Positions 57,133 to 63,864 of a DNA stretch of 64,000 nt are shown one piece after another. The position numbers and the translations under genes were made by a program. The DNA is from Lachnospiraceae bacterium (lineage in GTDB: Bacteria > Bacillota > Clostridia > Lachnospirales > Lachnospiraceae): assembly GCA_017470985.1 (NCBI GenBank), contig JAFUXA010000013.1, positions 45,581 to 109,580 of the forward strand. Direction: 5' to 3'. Each line of letters opens with the position of its first letter. Positions within the stretch are counted from its first letter, which is position 1. The notes under the pieces were generated by a model. It saw only the letters and a list, made by a program, of their open reading frames with translations. It was not told the origin of the DNA and ran no database searches.

Positions 57133-57411
57133 ATGAAAAAGATTAAGACATTAGAGGATGCATTAAACAGAATTGGTGAGTTGGAGCGCGAGAACGCCAA
57201 TTTGAGAGAAGAATTGGCGTATTATAAAAAGAGAAAGGCCAGCGGAAGACAAAGACATAATGCAAAATGGACTGCAATTTATAATGACTTTGTAGTTTGC
57301 TATGAAAAAGGAATGTCACTGGTGGAAATAGCAGATCGTAACAATTTAAGTGAGCGTAGTATGTATCGCTATTTGGCATATTATAAAGAAAATAAGGATG
57401 AGAAAATATAG
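57133..57411 (+). CDS. small leucine-zipper/HTH DNA-binding protein
   Basis: A 92-residue protein. Residues 4-35 are a heptad-repeat coiled coil (ALNRIGELERENANLREELA). A basic linker (KKRKASGRQRHN) follows, then a resolvase/Hin-like HTH (about 50-85; CYEKGMSLVEIADRNNLSER). It probably dimerises and binds DNA. The upstream promoter carries two TGTCA-N9-TGACA operators, so it may be self-regulated. Its last 32 coding bases recur exactly at 58383-58414 on the other side of the nuclease gene. Confidence 0.82.
   Translation: MKKIKTLEDALNRIGELERENANLREELAYYKKRKASGRQRHNAKWTAIYNDFVVCYEKGMSLVEIADRNNLSERSMYRYLAYYKENKDEKI
57374..57405 (+). repeat. 32-bp direct repeat, left copy
   Basis: Begins TGGCATATTATAAAG and ends GGATGAGAAA. 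Identical to 58383-58414. It is the 3' coding end of the small HTH gene. Confidence 0.95.
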
Positions 57412-57508
57412 TAACTGAATCTATAATGTTGCCGAAAATGAAAATGACAATTAGATGTGATGCTGTTTGTTTTAGAAATATTATGATGATATAATGAGGG
57501 GGAGAGTT

Positions 57509-58330
57509 ATGGAGAATTTATCTGCTGCAAAAAAGCAATATTTTAGGCTACAGGATAATAGGGTTTTAAAACTAGTTGAAGGCATGACACTTTTTGATGA
57601 TGATTTGATGACTTTGGTTTTTGATCAAAATGTGAAAGCTGTAGAGTTAGTATTGAGGATTATTCTTGGTAGACCGGTTCATGTTAAAGAACATCATGTT
57701 CAAGAGGAACTGAGAAATCCGGTTGTAGATGGTAGAAATATCACATTAGATGTTTTAGCTGTTGAAGATGATGGTACAGAGATTGATATAGAAGTTCAGG
57801 GAAATTCAGCTGGTGCGAATGTAAAAAGAGCCAGGTTTCATAGCGCTTCTATGGATTATCGAATGCTTAAGAAAAATGAAGATTTAGGGCAATTAAGAGA
57901 TTCTTATGTTATCTTTATTTATAAACATGATAAATTTGGAAAAGGATTACCGATATATATAGCAAGACGAGTAGTTGATGAAACAGGGGAATCATTAGAT
58001 GATGGTTCATATATTATATATGTGAATGGGGCGTATAAAGGAAATGATGAGATAGGGATGCTGATGCAAGATTTTCATTCATTAAATTCTGAAGGCATGA
58101 ATTATAAAGAATTAGCGGATGGTATGCAGCATTTCAAAGAAACTGGGAAAGGACGTGATACTATGTGTGAAGCAGTAGAAGAATATGCAAAAGAGTATGC
58201 GATTGAGAATAAAATTCTTAATGTGAAAAATCTTATGGAGAATATGAATTGGACGCTAGATCAGACGCTGACCAATATGGGAATTACAGATCAGGAGCGA
58301 GAAATTATTATACAACAGCTTCAGAAATAA
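57509..58330 (+). CDS. Rpn-family PD-(D/E)XK nuclease / putative transposase
   Basis: A 273-residue protein of the Rpn/PDDEXK transposase-like family, DNA endonucleases tied to recombination. The catalytic core is DVLAVEDDGTEIDIEVQG (about residues 82-99), i.e. D-x10-12-E-x-Q, with the upstream FDQNVKAVELVLRIILG segment common to the family. The C-terminal third is helical. Start ATG 57509 lies behind GGGGGAG. It is framed by a 32-bp direct repeat (57374-57405 and 58383-58414), so it may have arrived as a unit. Many Lachnospiraceae carry numerous copies. Confidence 0.88.
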   Translation: MENLSAAKKQYFRLQDNRVLKLVEGMTLFDDDLMTLVFDQNVKAVELVLRIILGRPVHVKEHHVQEELRNPVVDGRNITLDVLAVEDDGTEIDIEVQGNSAGANVKRARFHSASMDYRMLKKNEDLGQLRDSYVIFIYKHDKFGKGLPIYIARRVVDETGESLDDGSYIIYVNGAYKGNDEIGMLMQDFHSLNSEGMNYKELADGMQHFKETGKGRDTMCEAVEEYAKEYAIENKILNVKNLMENMNWTLDQTLTNMGITDQEREIIIQQLQK

Positions 58331-58357
58331 AAAGACTAAAGTTTTAGTCTTTTTATT
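58330..58357 (+). terminator. Rho-independent terminator after the nuclease gene
   Basis: AAAAGACTAA (from 58330) pairs with TTAGTCTTTT around a short loop, with T residues continuing to about 58357. Confidence 0.8.
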
Positions 58358-58382
58358 TTGATGTAGCATGTCAAAATGGGAA

Positions 58383-58414
58383 TGGCATATTATAAAGAAA
58401 ATAAGGATGAGAAA
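58383..58414 (+). repeat. 32-bp direct repeat, right copy
   Basis: Exact copy of 57374-57405, here non-coding and 20 bases before the HAD gene. Flanking bases differ on both sides. Confidence 0.95.
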
Positions 58415-58433
58415 TAAGAAGGGCTTAATTTAG

Positions 58434-59081
58434 ATGAGATATAGAAATTTATTATTCGACTTAGACGGGACACTTACAGATTCATCTGAAGGAATTATAA
58501 AATGCGCAATTTATGCATTTGAAAAAATGGGAATTGAAGTTCCGAACATGGAAGAATTAAAAACTTTCATTGGACCTCCACTTGGAGACAGCTTTGTAAA
58601 ATATGGCGTGGCAGAAGCAGATAGAAGCCGCAGTGTAGATATATTTCGCGAGCGCTATATTCCTATTGGTAAATATGAGAATAAACCATATCCTGGTATG
58701 ATTGATTTGTTAGCTAAACTTAAAAACGAGGGATTTAAGTTATATGTTGCAACTTCTAAACCAGAAAAGACTGCCAAGGAAGTGCTAGCACATTTTGATA
58801 TGGATAAATACTTTGATGAGATAGCCGGAGCTACAATGGATGGTAGCCGTGAGAGGAAAGAAGAAGTTATCCAGTATTTACTTAACAAAGTTGATAAAGT
58901 GGAAAATGATGGTGATACGGTTATGATTGGCGATACTGCCTTTGATGTTAGAGGCGCTGCAGAATTTGGAATTCCTTGCATTGGTGTCACATGGGGATTT
59001 GGTGATCTAAACGAGATGCGAGAGGCAGGTGCAATCGGTATCGTTGATACCATGGAACAATTATATGAGATGGTAAAGTAA
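58434..59081 (+). CDS. HAD-superfamily phosphatase (phosphoglycolate phosphatase-like)
   Basis: A 215-residue hydrolase with nucleophile motif DLDGTLTDS (Asp10, Asp12 by count from LLFDLDGT), motif II ATSKPEKTA, and motif III/IV GDTAFDVRGA...GVTWGFG. A helical cap follows motif I (about residues 20-85). The pattern fits the Gph/PpaX subgroup, which dephosphorylates phosphoglycolate or pyrophosphate. Cytoplasmic. The weak AAGGG lies 13 bases before the ATG. Confidence 0.9.
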   Translation: MRYRNLLFDLDGTLTDSSEGIIKCAIYAFEKMGIEVPNMEELKTFIGPPLGDSFVKYGVAEADRSRSVDIFRERYIPIGKYENKPYPGMIDLLAKLKNEGFKLYVATSKPEKTAKEVLAHFDMDKYFDEIAGATMDGSRERKEEVIQYLLNKVDKVENDGDTVMIGDTAFDVRGAAEFGIPCIGVTWGFGDLNEMREAGAIGIVDTMEQLYEMVK

Positions 59082-59088
59082 TTGCGTT

Positions 59089-59117
59089 CAGTCATGTATT
59101 AGCATGACTGATTTTTT
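59089..59117 (+). terminator. Rho-independent terminator after the HAD gene
   Basis: CAGTCATG (59089-59096) pairs with CATGACTG (59103-59110) around a 6-base loop, followed by ATTTTTT. Confidence 0.92.
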
Positions 59118-59123
59118 CTAAGG

Positions 59124-59206
59124 CCATTAAAATGATGGTAAAAATTATGTTTTAAACCATTATTTTAATGGTTTTTCTTTACAATTAGTTGATTTGATGG
59201 TTAAAT
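59124..59206 (+). promoter_or_regulatory. paired palindromic operators and promoter of the Hip-like module
   Basis: Two 15-bp palindromes, CCATTA-AAA-TGATGG (59124-59138) and CCATTA-TTT-TAATGG (59157-59171), have centres 33 bp apart, about three helical turns. Just downstream is -35 TTTACA (59178-59183), 17 bases, -10 TTAAAT (59201-59206). The layout matches cooperative autorepression by the HTH antitoxin. Confidence 0.75.
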
Positions 59207-59224
59207 AAAAGAGAGGTGATTGCT

Positions 59225-59770
59225 ATGATAGAGAAGTTAGCTGTTCCCAAATATACAACGGCGCAAGAAATAAAACATGTTAGAAAAATGCTTGGGATGA
59301 CACAAAAGGATTTTGCGGTACTTACTGGTTATTCTAAGCCAAGCATAGAACGACTAGAAACAGCGGATAAGCCTGTTACTGGACCAATTGTATTACTGGT
59401 GAAGATGCTTATGGAAAATCCTAGTTATGTAGAATCACTTACAATTCCAAAACAGGAGTACCCGAAAAGAATGTGGTACATGTATAAGGATAAAATATGC
59501 ACTCTGATTGATGTAGATGATAGACGCCAGAAAGTGTCAATAAAGAATTTTGTAGTCAATAATCAGTTTAAGGCATTTGGTGTAATAGAAAATCCAAGTT
59601 ATGCGGATTATTTGTCTTTTATTGAATCGAGATGCTTCCCTAGAACGAGAAACTATATGAAGATAATGTTAGAATCTCAAGATATACCATATTACGACCC
59701 AATGTTAATTATTAAGAAAACAAACGGTCGTATGGCAGAGGATGATTTTTGGATAAAGTTTGAGGAATAA
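59225..59770 (+). CDS. HTH antitoxin with fused HipA-N-like domain (Hip-like module)
   Basis: A 181-residue protein. Residues 12-65 form an XRE HTH (TAQEIKHVRKMLGMTQKDFAVLTGYSKPSIERLE). Residues 83-181 form a second domain with the strings FKAFGVIENPSYADYLSFIE, RCFPRTR and GRMAEDDFWIKF. As I know the family, such strings occur in the N-terminal part of HipA-like proteins or in companion subunits. Here that part is joined to the antitoxin. ATG 59225 follows AGGTGA; a GTG at 59216 also reads in frame. The kinase gene starts 4 bases after the stop. Probable DNA-binding antitoxin acting on the operators at 59124-59171. Confidence 0.82.
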   Translation: MIEKLAVPKYTTAQEIKHVRKMLGMTQKDFAVLTGYSKPSIERLETADKPVTGPIVLLVKMLMENPSYVESLTIPKQEYPKRMWYMYKDKICTLIDVDDRRQKVSIKNFVVNNQFKAFGVIENPSYADYLSFIESRCFPRTRNYMKIMLESQDIPYYDPMLIIKKTNGRMAEDDFWIKFEE

Positions 59771-59774
59771 AACT

Positions 59775-60587
59775 ATGGTTGAACTTACATCAAAAGAGAT
59801 GAAATACTTGGATAGAACATCGTCAAAAGGAAATCAATTTAAATGGAAGCAAAGTGGTATATGGTATAAGGCTGATTATGCTGGATATGAGGGGCTGGCA
59901 GAATACATGGTATCACATTTGCTTCAGTTGTCTGATATGGATGATGATGAATATATTTTATATAATCCGGTTCAGATTAAATATAAGAACAGAGAATTTT
60001 GTGGGGCTTGTAGTAATGATTTTATAGAAAATGACTGGCAAATTATTACGTTAGAGCGTCTTTTCCTTCAGATACATGGAATGAGTTTTTATGAATCAAT
60101 ATGGAAAATCCGAGATGTAGAAGAACGATTAAGATATATGGTGGATCAGGTAGAAGAAATAACTTCAATAAAGGATTTTGGAAAATATATTTCAAAGCTG
60201 ATGACTATTGATGCAGTATTCTTGAATGAAGATAGACATCTGCATAATGTGGCGGTATTGATGAATGGACAAGGAGAGTACAAATTATGTCCAATTTTTG
60301 ATAATGGAGCATGTCTGCTTTCAGATACTACAATAGATTATCCACTTGATATAGATGTGTTTAATTTGCTTGGAGAGGCTCATAGTAAGACAATAAGTCG
60401 AGATTTCGATGAACAATTAGATGTAGCGGAAAAACTATATGGAGAGAATCTTAAGTTTAGCTTTACAAAAAAAGATGTAAAGAAACTTTTGGAAAAACAA
60501 GAACTTTATTCCAAGGAAATATGTGATAGAGTAGAGACAATTATTTATCAGTCTATGCGAAAATATCCGTATTTATTTAAAGTGTAG
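59775..60587 (+). CDS. compact HipA/CtkA-like Ser/Thr kinase (putative toxin)
   Basis: A 270-residue kinase. IWYKADYAGYEGLAEYMVSHLL (residues 29-50) supplies the ATP lysine (Lys32) and pairing glutamate. DAVFLNEDRHLHNVAV (146-161) is the HipA-type catalytic loop (Asp153, His155, Asn158), and PIFDNGACLL (173-182) carries the metal aspartate Asp176. It lacks the ~100-residue N-terminal subdomain of HipA (about 440 aa), matching the fusion of that piece to the antitoxin. HipA kinases phosphorylate aminoacyl-tRNA synthetases; the target here is unknown. ATG 59775 follows GAGGAA, overlapping the antitoxin's end. Confidence 0.83.
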   Translation: MVELTSKEMKYLDRTSSKGNQFKWKQSGIWYKADYAGYEGLAEYMVSHLLQLSDMDDDEYILYNPVQIKYKNREFCGACSNDFIENDWQIITLERLFLQIHGMSFYESIWKIRDVEERLRYMVDQVEEITSIKDFGKYISKLMTIDAVFLNEDRHLHNVAVLMNGQGEYKLCPIFDNGACLLSDTTIDYPLDIDVFNLLGEAHSKTISRDFDEQLDVAEKLYGENLKFSFTKKDVKKLLEKQELYSKEICDRVETIIYQSMRKYPYLFKV

Positions 60588-60747
60588 AGGGGAAAGAAGA
60601 TAAAGCATAAAGATTAAACTATTAGTTTATTGATTCTTATGGGTGTTTATGATATTCTGATTTAACGCTATATAGGGAGATGGCGTGATTACAGGAATAA
60701 CTAGTGTCAAGTAGAGTGTTCGGGAGTGCAATCTAGGAGGTATGAAT

Positions 60748-61029
60748 ATGGAATATCCAGTAATCAATATGGAAGCAACTGGTGCTAGAATTAAGTTGCT
60801 GAGACTAGAAAGAAATATTAGCGTGGCTCAAATTGCCAGTTTCATGGGTGATGTTTCAGAACAGGCAATTTATAAATGGCAACGAGGACAGACCTTGCCA
60901 ACCGTTGACAATTTATTTGCATTGAGCAGATTATTTGAGACATCCATGGATAATATAATTGTAGAGTATGAAGAGGACGAGAAATCGTCCTCTTTTTCTA
61001 ACTATACCTTTATTTCATTTTCAAGTTAA
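60748..61029 (+). CDS. XRE-family transcriptional regulator, CDS reading through a terminator
   Basis: A 93-residue protein with an XRE HTH (about residues 8-65; GARIKLLRLERNISVAQIASFMGDVSEQAIYKWQRG) followed by an acidic stretch and a serine-rich tail. ATG 60748 lies 7 bases after AGGAGG; an ATG at 60742 is too close. The acidic stretch EEDEKSSSF is encoded by a perfect terminator hairpin with its T tract. The last ~18 residues may therefore be translated only from read-through transcripts. Target unknown. Confidence 0.85.
   Translation: MEYPVINMEATGARIKLLRLERNISVAQIASFMGDVSEQAIYKWQRGQTLPTVDNLFALSRLFETSMDNIIVEYEEDEKSSSFSNYTFISFSS
60973..60997 (+). terminator. intragenic Rho-independent terminator
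   Basis: GAGGACGA (60973-60980), GAAA loop, TCGTCCTC (60985-60992), T5 (60993-60997). It lies 32 bases before the stop codon of the XRE gene. Confidence 0.9.
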
Positions 61030-61067
61030 ACTACAGGTTCATTGTGCTGCTCAACTCGTTGAGATAT

Positions 61068-61073
61068 TATAAT
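61068..61073 (+). promoter_or_regulatory. -10 box of the candidate structured RNA
   Basis: TATAAT at 61068-61073. The best -35 is weak (TTGTGC at 61042, 20-base spacing). The imperfect palindrome CTCAAC-TC-GTTGAG (61050-61063) lies between them and could be an operator. Confidence 0.4.
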
Positions 61074-61076
61074 CAT

Positions 61077-61675
61077 GCAAGATAAATCTTGCGAACAACA
61101 AAATATTGCACTTAGCAAATTAATATCCTAGTGTAGATGCAAGACCATGCAGCTAGGACGCACTGCATTAAAAGGATAAGCAAGGCGGATACGACTTGTG
61201 AGAGCCTACTTGATATTGGTAACAATGTCATGAGAGAAGCGAATGCTTCAAATTCTGGGTGTGGTGCATTTGCTATCGGTAGAGCAAAGGTAGAACAAAC
61301 TACTACCTGTCGCAATTGACGCTCCGGTGGAGAATAATCCTTGAATACTATGAAGCTGATTACTTAGTAGGATCCTGAGGAAATATCATAAAAGGCAGGT
61401 AAAGCGGGTGGCCAATTGAGAAATCAATTGGTAGAAAAGTAGAAGTTTGTCTGAGTAGCCAAACGCTTTCAAATTCAAATAAGAAGAAACAGTATTGTCT
61501 CTTTTTGAGACATTCCTTATGGTAATGTGAATGGTTGGTGAAAAGTGGAGGTATCATTCCTCTGAGTGCTTGTAAGCTTATGCTTTAGGGTCTATAGCGG
61601 TAGTCGACGGGCTGCTTGCTCACGTAGATCTTCATTCTGACTGAATATGCTCGAGATAGTAAGTGTAAAGGGAAG
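61077..61675 (+). ncRNA. candidate large structured non-coding RNA (about 600 nt)
   Basis: About 650 bases between 61030 and 61719 have no credible gene but many short strong hairpins on one strand: GCAAGA/TCTTGC (61077-61092), TCCTAG/CTAGGA (61126-61158), GAAGC/GCTTC (61236-61249), TTTGCT/AGCAAA (61269-61288) and GGTAG/CTACC (61289-61307). Others are an 8-bp stem closed by a GAAA tetraloop (61412-61431) and TGTCTC/GAGACA (61496-61512). Size, density and GNRA loop recall the large ornate RNAs of Firmicutes and phages (ROOL, GOLLD, OLE), of which ROOL is nearest in length. I cannot confirm a family. Ends are approximate; no U-tract terminator is seen. Confidence 0.55.
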
Positions 61676-61719
61676 CCTTATTAGTTTGTTAAGTGCAGTA
61701 TTTTGATTTGGGAAAATAT

Positions 61720-62007
61720 TTATACCGCTATTTTCCATAAGGTCTGCTTGATATCATAATATAGTCGGATAGAGCGAGTCTGACCAAATACTATTATTTT
61801 GCATTCGAATACCAGTGTATTATTGCAGACAGAAATTCCATCGGGAGTTGTGTGGGTTCCGGTCCTGGGCAGCTCTCGATATTCTTTTATGGTAAATATT
61901 TGATAGACGCCATCTTCATCAGTTACCCGAATTCGCATGGGTATAATCTCGCCGTCTTTTGTATGCTGACAAATTACATCTATGGTTTTTGGTGACATTT
62001 TCCCCAT
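61720..62007 (-). CDS. SOS-regulated small protein of unknown function
   Basis: A 95-residue beta-rich protein (IPMRIRVTDEDGVYQIFTIK, LVFECKIIVFGQTRSIRLYY). From general knowledge, similar small genes stand beside Y-family DNA polymerase genes in Lachnospiraceae. No polymerase gene follows here; the downstream DNA is the RNA candidate on the other strand. AGGAG precedes the ATG. The promoter has a perfect LexA box between -35 and -10, so it should be induced by DNA damage. Function unknown. Confidence 0.82.
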   Translation of the reverse strand: MGKMSPKTIDVICQHTKDGEIIPMRIRVTDEDGVYQIFTIKEYRELPRTGTHTTPDGISVCNNTLVFECKIIVFGQTRSIRLYYDIKQTLWKIAV

Positions 62008-62042
62008 GATTACAAAACTCCTTTCTGACTACTTGGGAAATT

Positions 62043-62071
62043 ATTATAGAACATATGTTCGATTTTGTAAA
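62043..62071 (-). promoter_or_regulatory. LexA-controlled promoter (SOS box in the spacer)
   Basis: On the minus strand: -35 TTTACA (62071-62066), 17-base spacer, -10 TATAAT (62048-62043). The spacer contains GAACATATGTTC (62049-62060), a perfect palindrome matching the Gram-positive LexA/DinR site. Confidence 0.85.
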
Positions 62072-62089
62072 TAGTGATTGCTTCTATGT

Positions 62090-62095
62090 TATAAT
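62090..62095 (+). promoter_or_regulatory. -10 box of the GT32 gene
   Basis: TATAAT 15 bases before the ATG at 62110; only a weak -35 upstream. It implies a very short or absent 5' leader. The LexA box lies about 40 bases upstream and could also affect it. Confidence 0.5.
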
Positions 62096-62109
62096 TATTA
62101 GAAATTACA

Positions 62110-63300
62110 ATGGTTACTTTAGAAAATGTGAGAGTGAATCTGTCGATGGAATTTGGTTATAATCAGTTGCATGATTTTTTTGAGGAAATAAAAAATAAGG
62201 ATATTGTCTGTTGGGGGAGCGGAAAACATTTTAGAAACATTACATATCCATTCCTAAAAGAGAGCGGATTGTTGGCAAATCTTAAGGGCTTTGTTGAGAC
62301 ACAAGCTGCTGGTAAATTTCACCAGGCAAATCCAAGTGCGAAGTCCCCAGAGATTATAATTTATGATAGAAGTTATGAAATTATGAGCCGCGAGAATTTG
62401 GCAAAGCTCGATAGGCAGCAGACAATTATTCTCGTCACGGTCGCAGGCTACAAAGAGATTTTATCGCAGATTCGATGCGACAAGCGACTGGCTGATTTTG
62501 CGGTTATACCCTCTATTTATGTAGAGGCGCTCTATGAGGTTATGCAGATGTTGTCGGCAAATAAGCCGCCGCAGAATTTTCACAAGAATGATAATCCGGT
62601 GATACCGAAAATAATCCATACATTCTGGTTTTCAGGAGAAGAGATTCCAGCGGAATATAAGCTGTGTCTGGAATCCTGGCGGAAATTCGCACCTGATTTT
62701 GAAATAAAGATTTGGGATTTGGATTCATATAAAGCAGAAAATTGTGAGTTTTTTGAACAGGCTATTGCTCATAAAAATTGGGCCTTTGCATCGGATTACG
62801 CCAGAGTAGATGTGCTTCGCAGATATGGCGGGGTGTACATGGACATGGATGTAGAGATGTTACGACCTATTGACGATCTGCTTTACAACGATGCTTATAT
62901 GAGCTTCGAGTCTATGGGCCGAATTGAGTGTGGGTCTGGAATGGGAGCCAAGCCGGGAAATAGAATTATAGATGAAATATGTAAGAGTTATGAGAATAGA
63001 CCTTATCTCAAGGCAGATGGCTCTTGGGATAATTCGACTTGTCCAGTGCGATATACACAGGTGATTGAGCAACATGGATTGGAGAAGAACGGAGGATTTC
63101 AATTTGTGGATGATATAACCATTTATCCATTTGATGTGCTCACCTGCAAGAGCTTCGATACGGGAATTATTTATAATACAGAAAATAGTTACACTATCCA
63201 TCACCATAACGGCAACTGGGTGCCGGGTTCTGCAAAATGCGCTATGGAAAATCGTTATGCTGAAATTAGGGATTTTTTGCTGTCGCGTAGTTTGTTATAA
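62110..63300 (+). CDS. GT32-family glycosyltransferase (OCH1-like)
   Basis: A 396-residue transferase. The C-terminal part (about residues 160-375) is the GT32/DXD sugar-transferase domain: IPKIIHTFWFSGEEIP, AFASDYARVDVLRRYGGVYMDMDVE with DXD at MDMD, and a late IHHHNGNW. Such enzymes transfer hexoses, commonly in capsule or surface glycan synthesis. The N-terminal ~140 residues (DIVCWGSGKHFRN, IILVTVAGYKEIL) resemble a nucleotide-binding fold. Start is uncertain: no Shine-Dalgarno precedes ATG 62110 or the in-frame ATG 62146. A deletion relic of a paralogue is at 56789. Confidence 0.87.
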   Translation: MVTLENVRVNLSMEFGYNQLHDFFEEIKNKDIVCWGSGKHFRNITYPFLKESGLLANLKGFVETQAAGKFHQANPSAKSPEIIIYDRSYEIMSRENLAKLDRQQTIILVTVAGYKEILSQIRCDKRLADFAVIPSIYVEALYEVMQMLSANKPPQNFHKNDNPVIPKIIHTFWFSGEEIPAEYKLCLESWRKFAPDFEIKIWDLDSYKAENCEFFEQAIAHKNWAFASDYARVDVLRRYGGVYMDMDVEMLRPIDDLLYNDAYMSFESMGRIECGSGMGAKPGNRIIDEICKSYENRPYLKADGSWDNSTCPVRYTQVIEQHGLEKNGGFQFVDDITIYPFDVLTCKSFDTGIIYNTENSYTIHHHNGNWVPGSAKCAMENRYAEIRDFLLSRSLL

Positions 63301-63346
63301 TTAGGGTAAGTTGATAGGTTCCCAGGTTCAAACGAAGGAGAAGATT

Positions 63347-63760
63347 ATGGAAAAGAAAGAGTATAAGAAAAGTTATTGGGGATTGATATGGCTGTTTATA
63401 ATTTATTTTGTTGTGCTTACAGGTGCTGTATTTCTGCCTTACTCTGCTAAGATAATGACATTGGTAACAATGAATATTTCAACAATATGGTTTGTGGCGC
63501 TAACATTTGTCATTTATAAAACAGAGAAGATATATTGGTACACAGGTTTGTTTTACGAAGATGTGAAGGACTTGCCATCGGAAGTCAGAAGGGAATATGG
63601 CAGGAGACACGTGGTGAGATTTGCGTGGTTCGCATTGTTTTATCTGGTGTATTCAGCAGTGTCTTATTGGCAGAATTTATCAATTGCCATTGATATAACT
63701 GTTATGTGTGTAGGAGTGATGGCAGTTGCCATAAGCACTATGAGAATTAAGTTGGAGTAG
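63347..63760 (+). CDS. small membrane protein of unknown function
   Basis: A 137-residue protein with four hydrophobic segments (about residues 12-31, 38-58, 87-105 and 110-130) and a charged cytoplasmic loop (YEDVKDLPSEVRREYGRRH). The ATG at 63347 follows AAGGAGAAG; an ATG at 63311 is less likely. It resembles uncharacterised DUF-type membrane proteins of Firmicutes; I assign no family. Ends before a strong terminator. Confidence 0.8.
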   Translation: MEKKEYKKSYWGLIWLFIIYFVVLTGAVFLPYSAKIMTLVTMNISTIWFVALTFVIYKTEKIYWYTGLFYEDVKDLPSEVRREYGRRHVVRFAWFALFYLVYSAVSYWQNLSIAIDITVMCVGVMAVAISTMRIKLE

Positions 63761-63830
63761 GCTGCTGAAATTGCAGTAGGAGCAGTGGCTAAATATATGG
63801 ATGCTCATATTAATTTGTGTTGCAGAAGAA

Positions 63831-63858
63831 AAGTAGGAAGTAATTCCTACTTTTTTTT
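63831..63858 (+). terminator. Rho-independent terminator used as intron landing site
   Basis: AAGTAGGAA (63831-63839), GTAA loop, TTCCTACTT (63844-63852), with T8 spanning 63851-63858. The group II intron starts 6 bases after the T tract. Confidence 0.93.
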
Positions 63859-63864
63859 GTACTT

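Noticed and set aside
61112-61315. Short frames on both strands inside the RNA candidate
   Set aside because: They cut across the hairpins, have no ribosome sites and low-complexity products.
61077-61675. Group II intron, RNase P RNA or tmRNA as identity of the RNA candidate
   Set aside because: No GTGYG start, no domain V and no CGAAGGCAAGGG motif; no RNase P core motifs, and no tRNA-like ends or tag frame.
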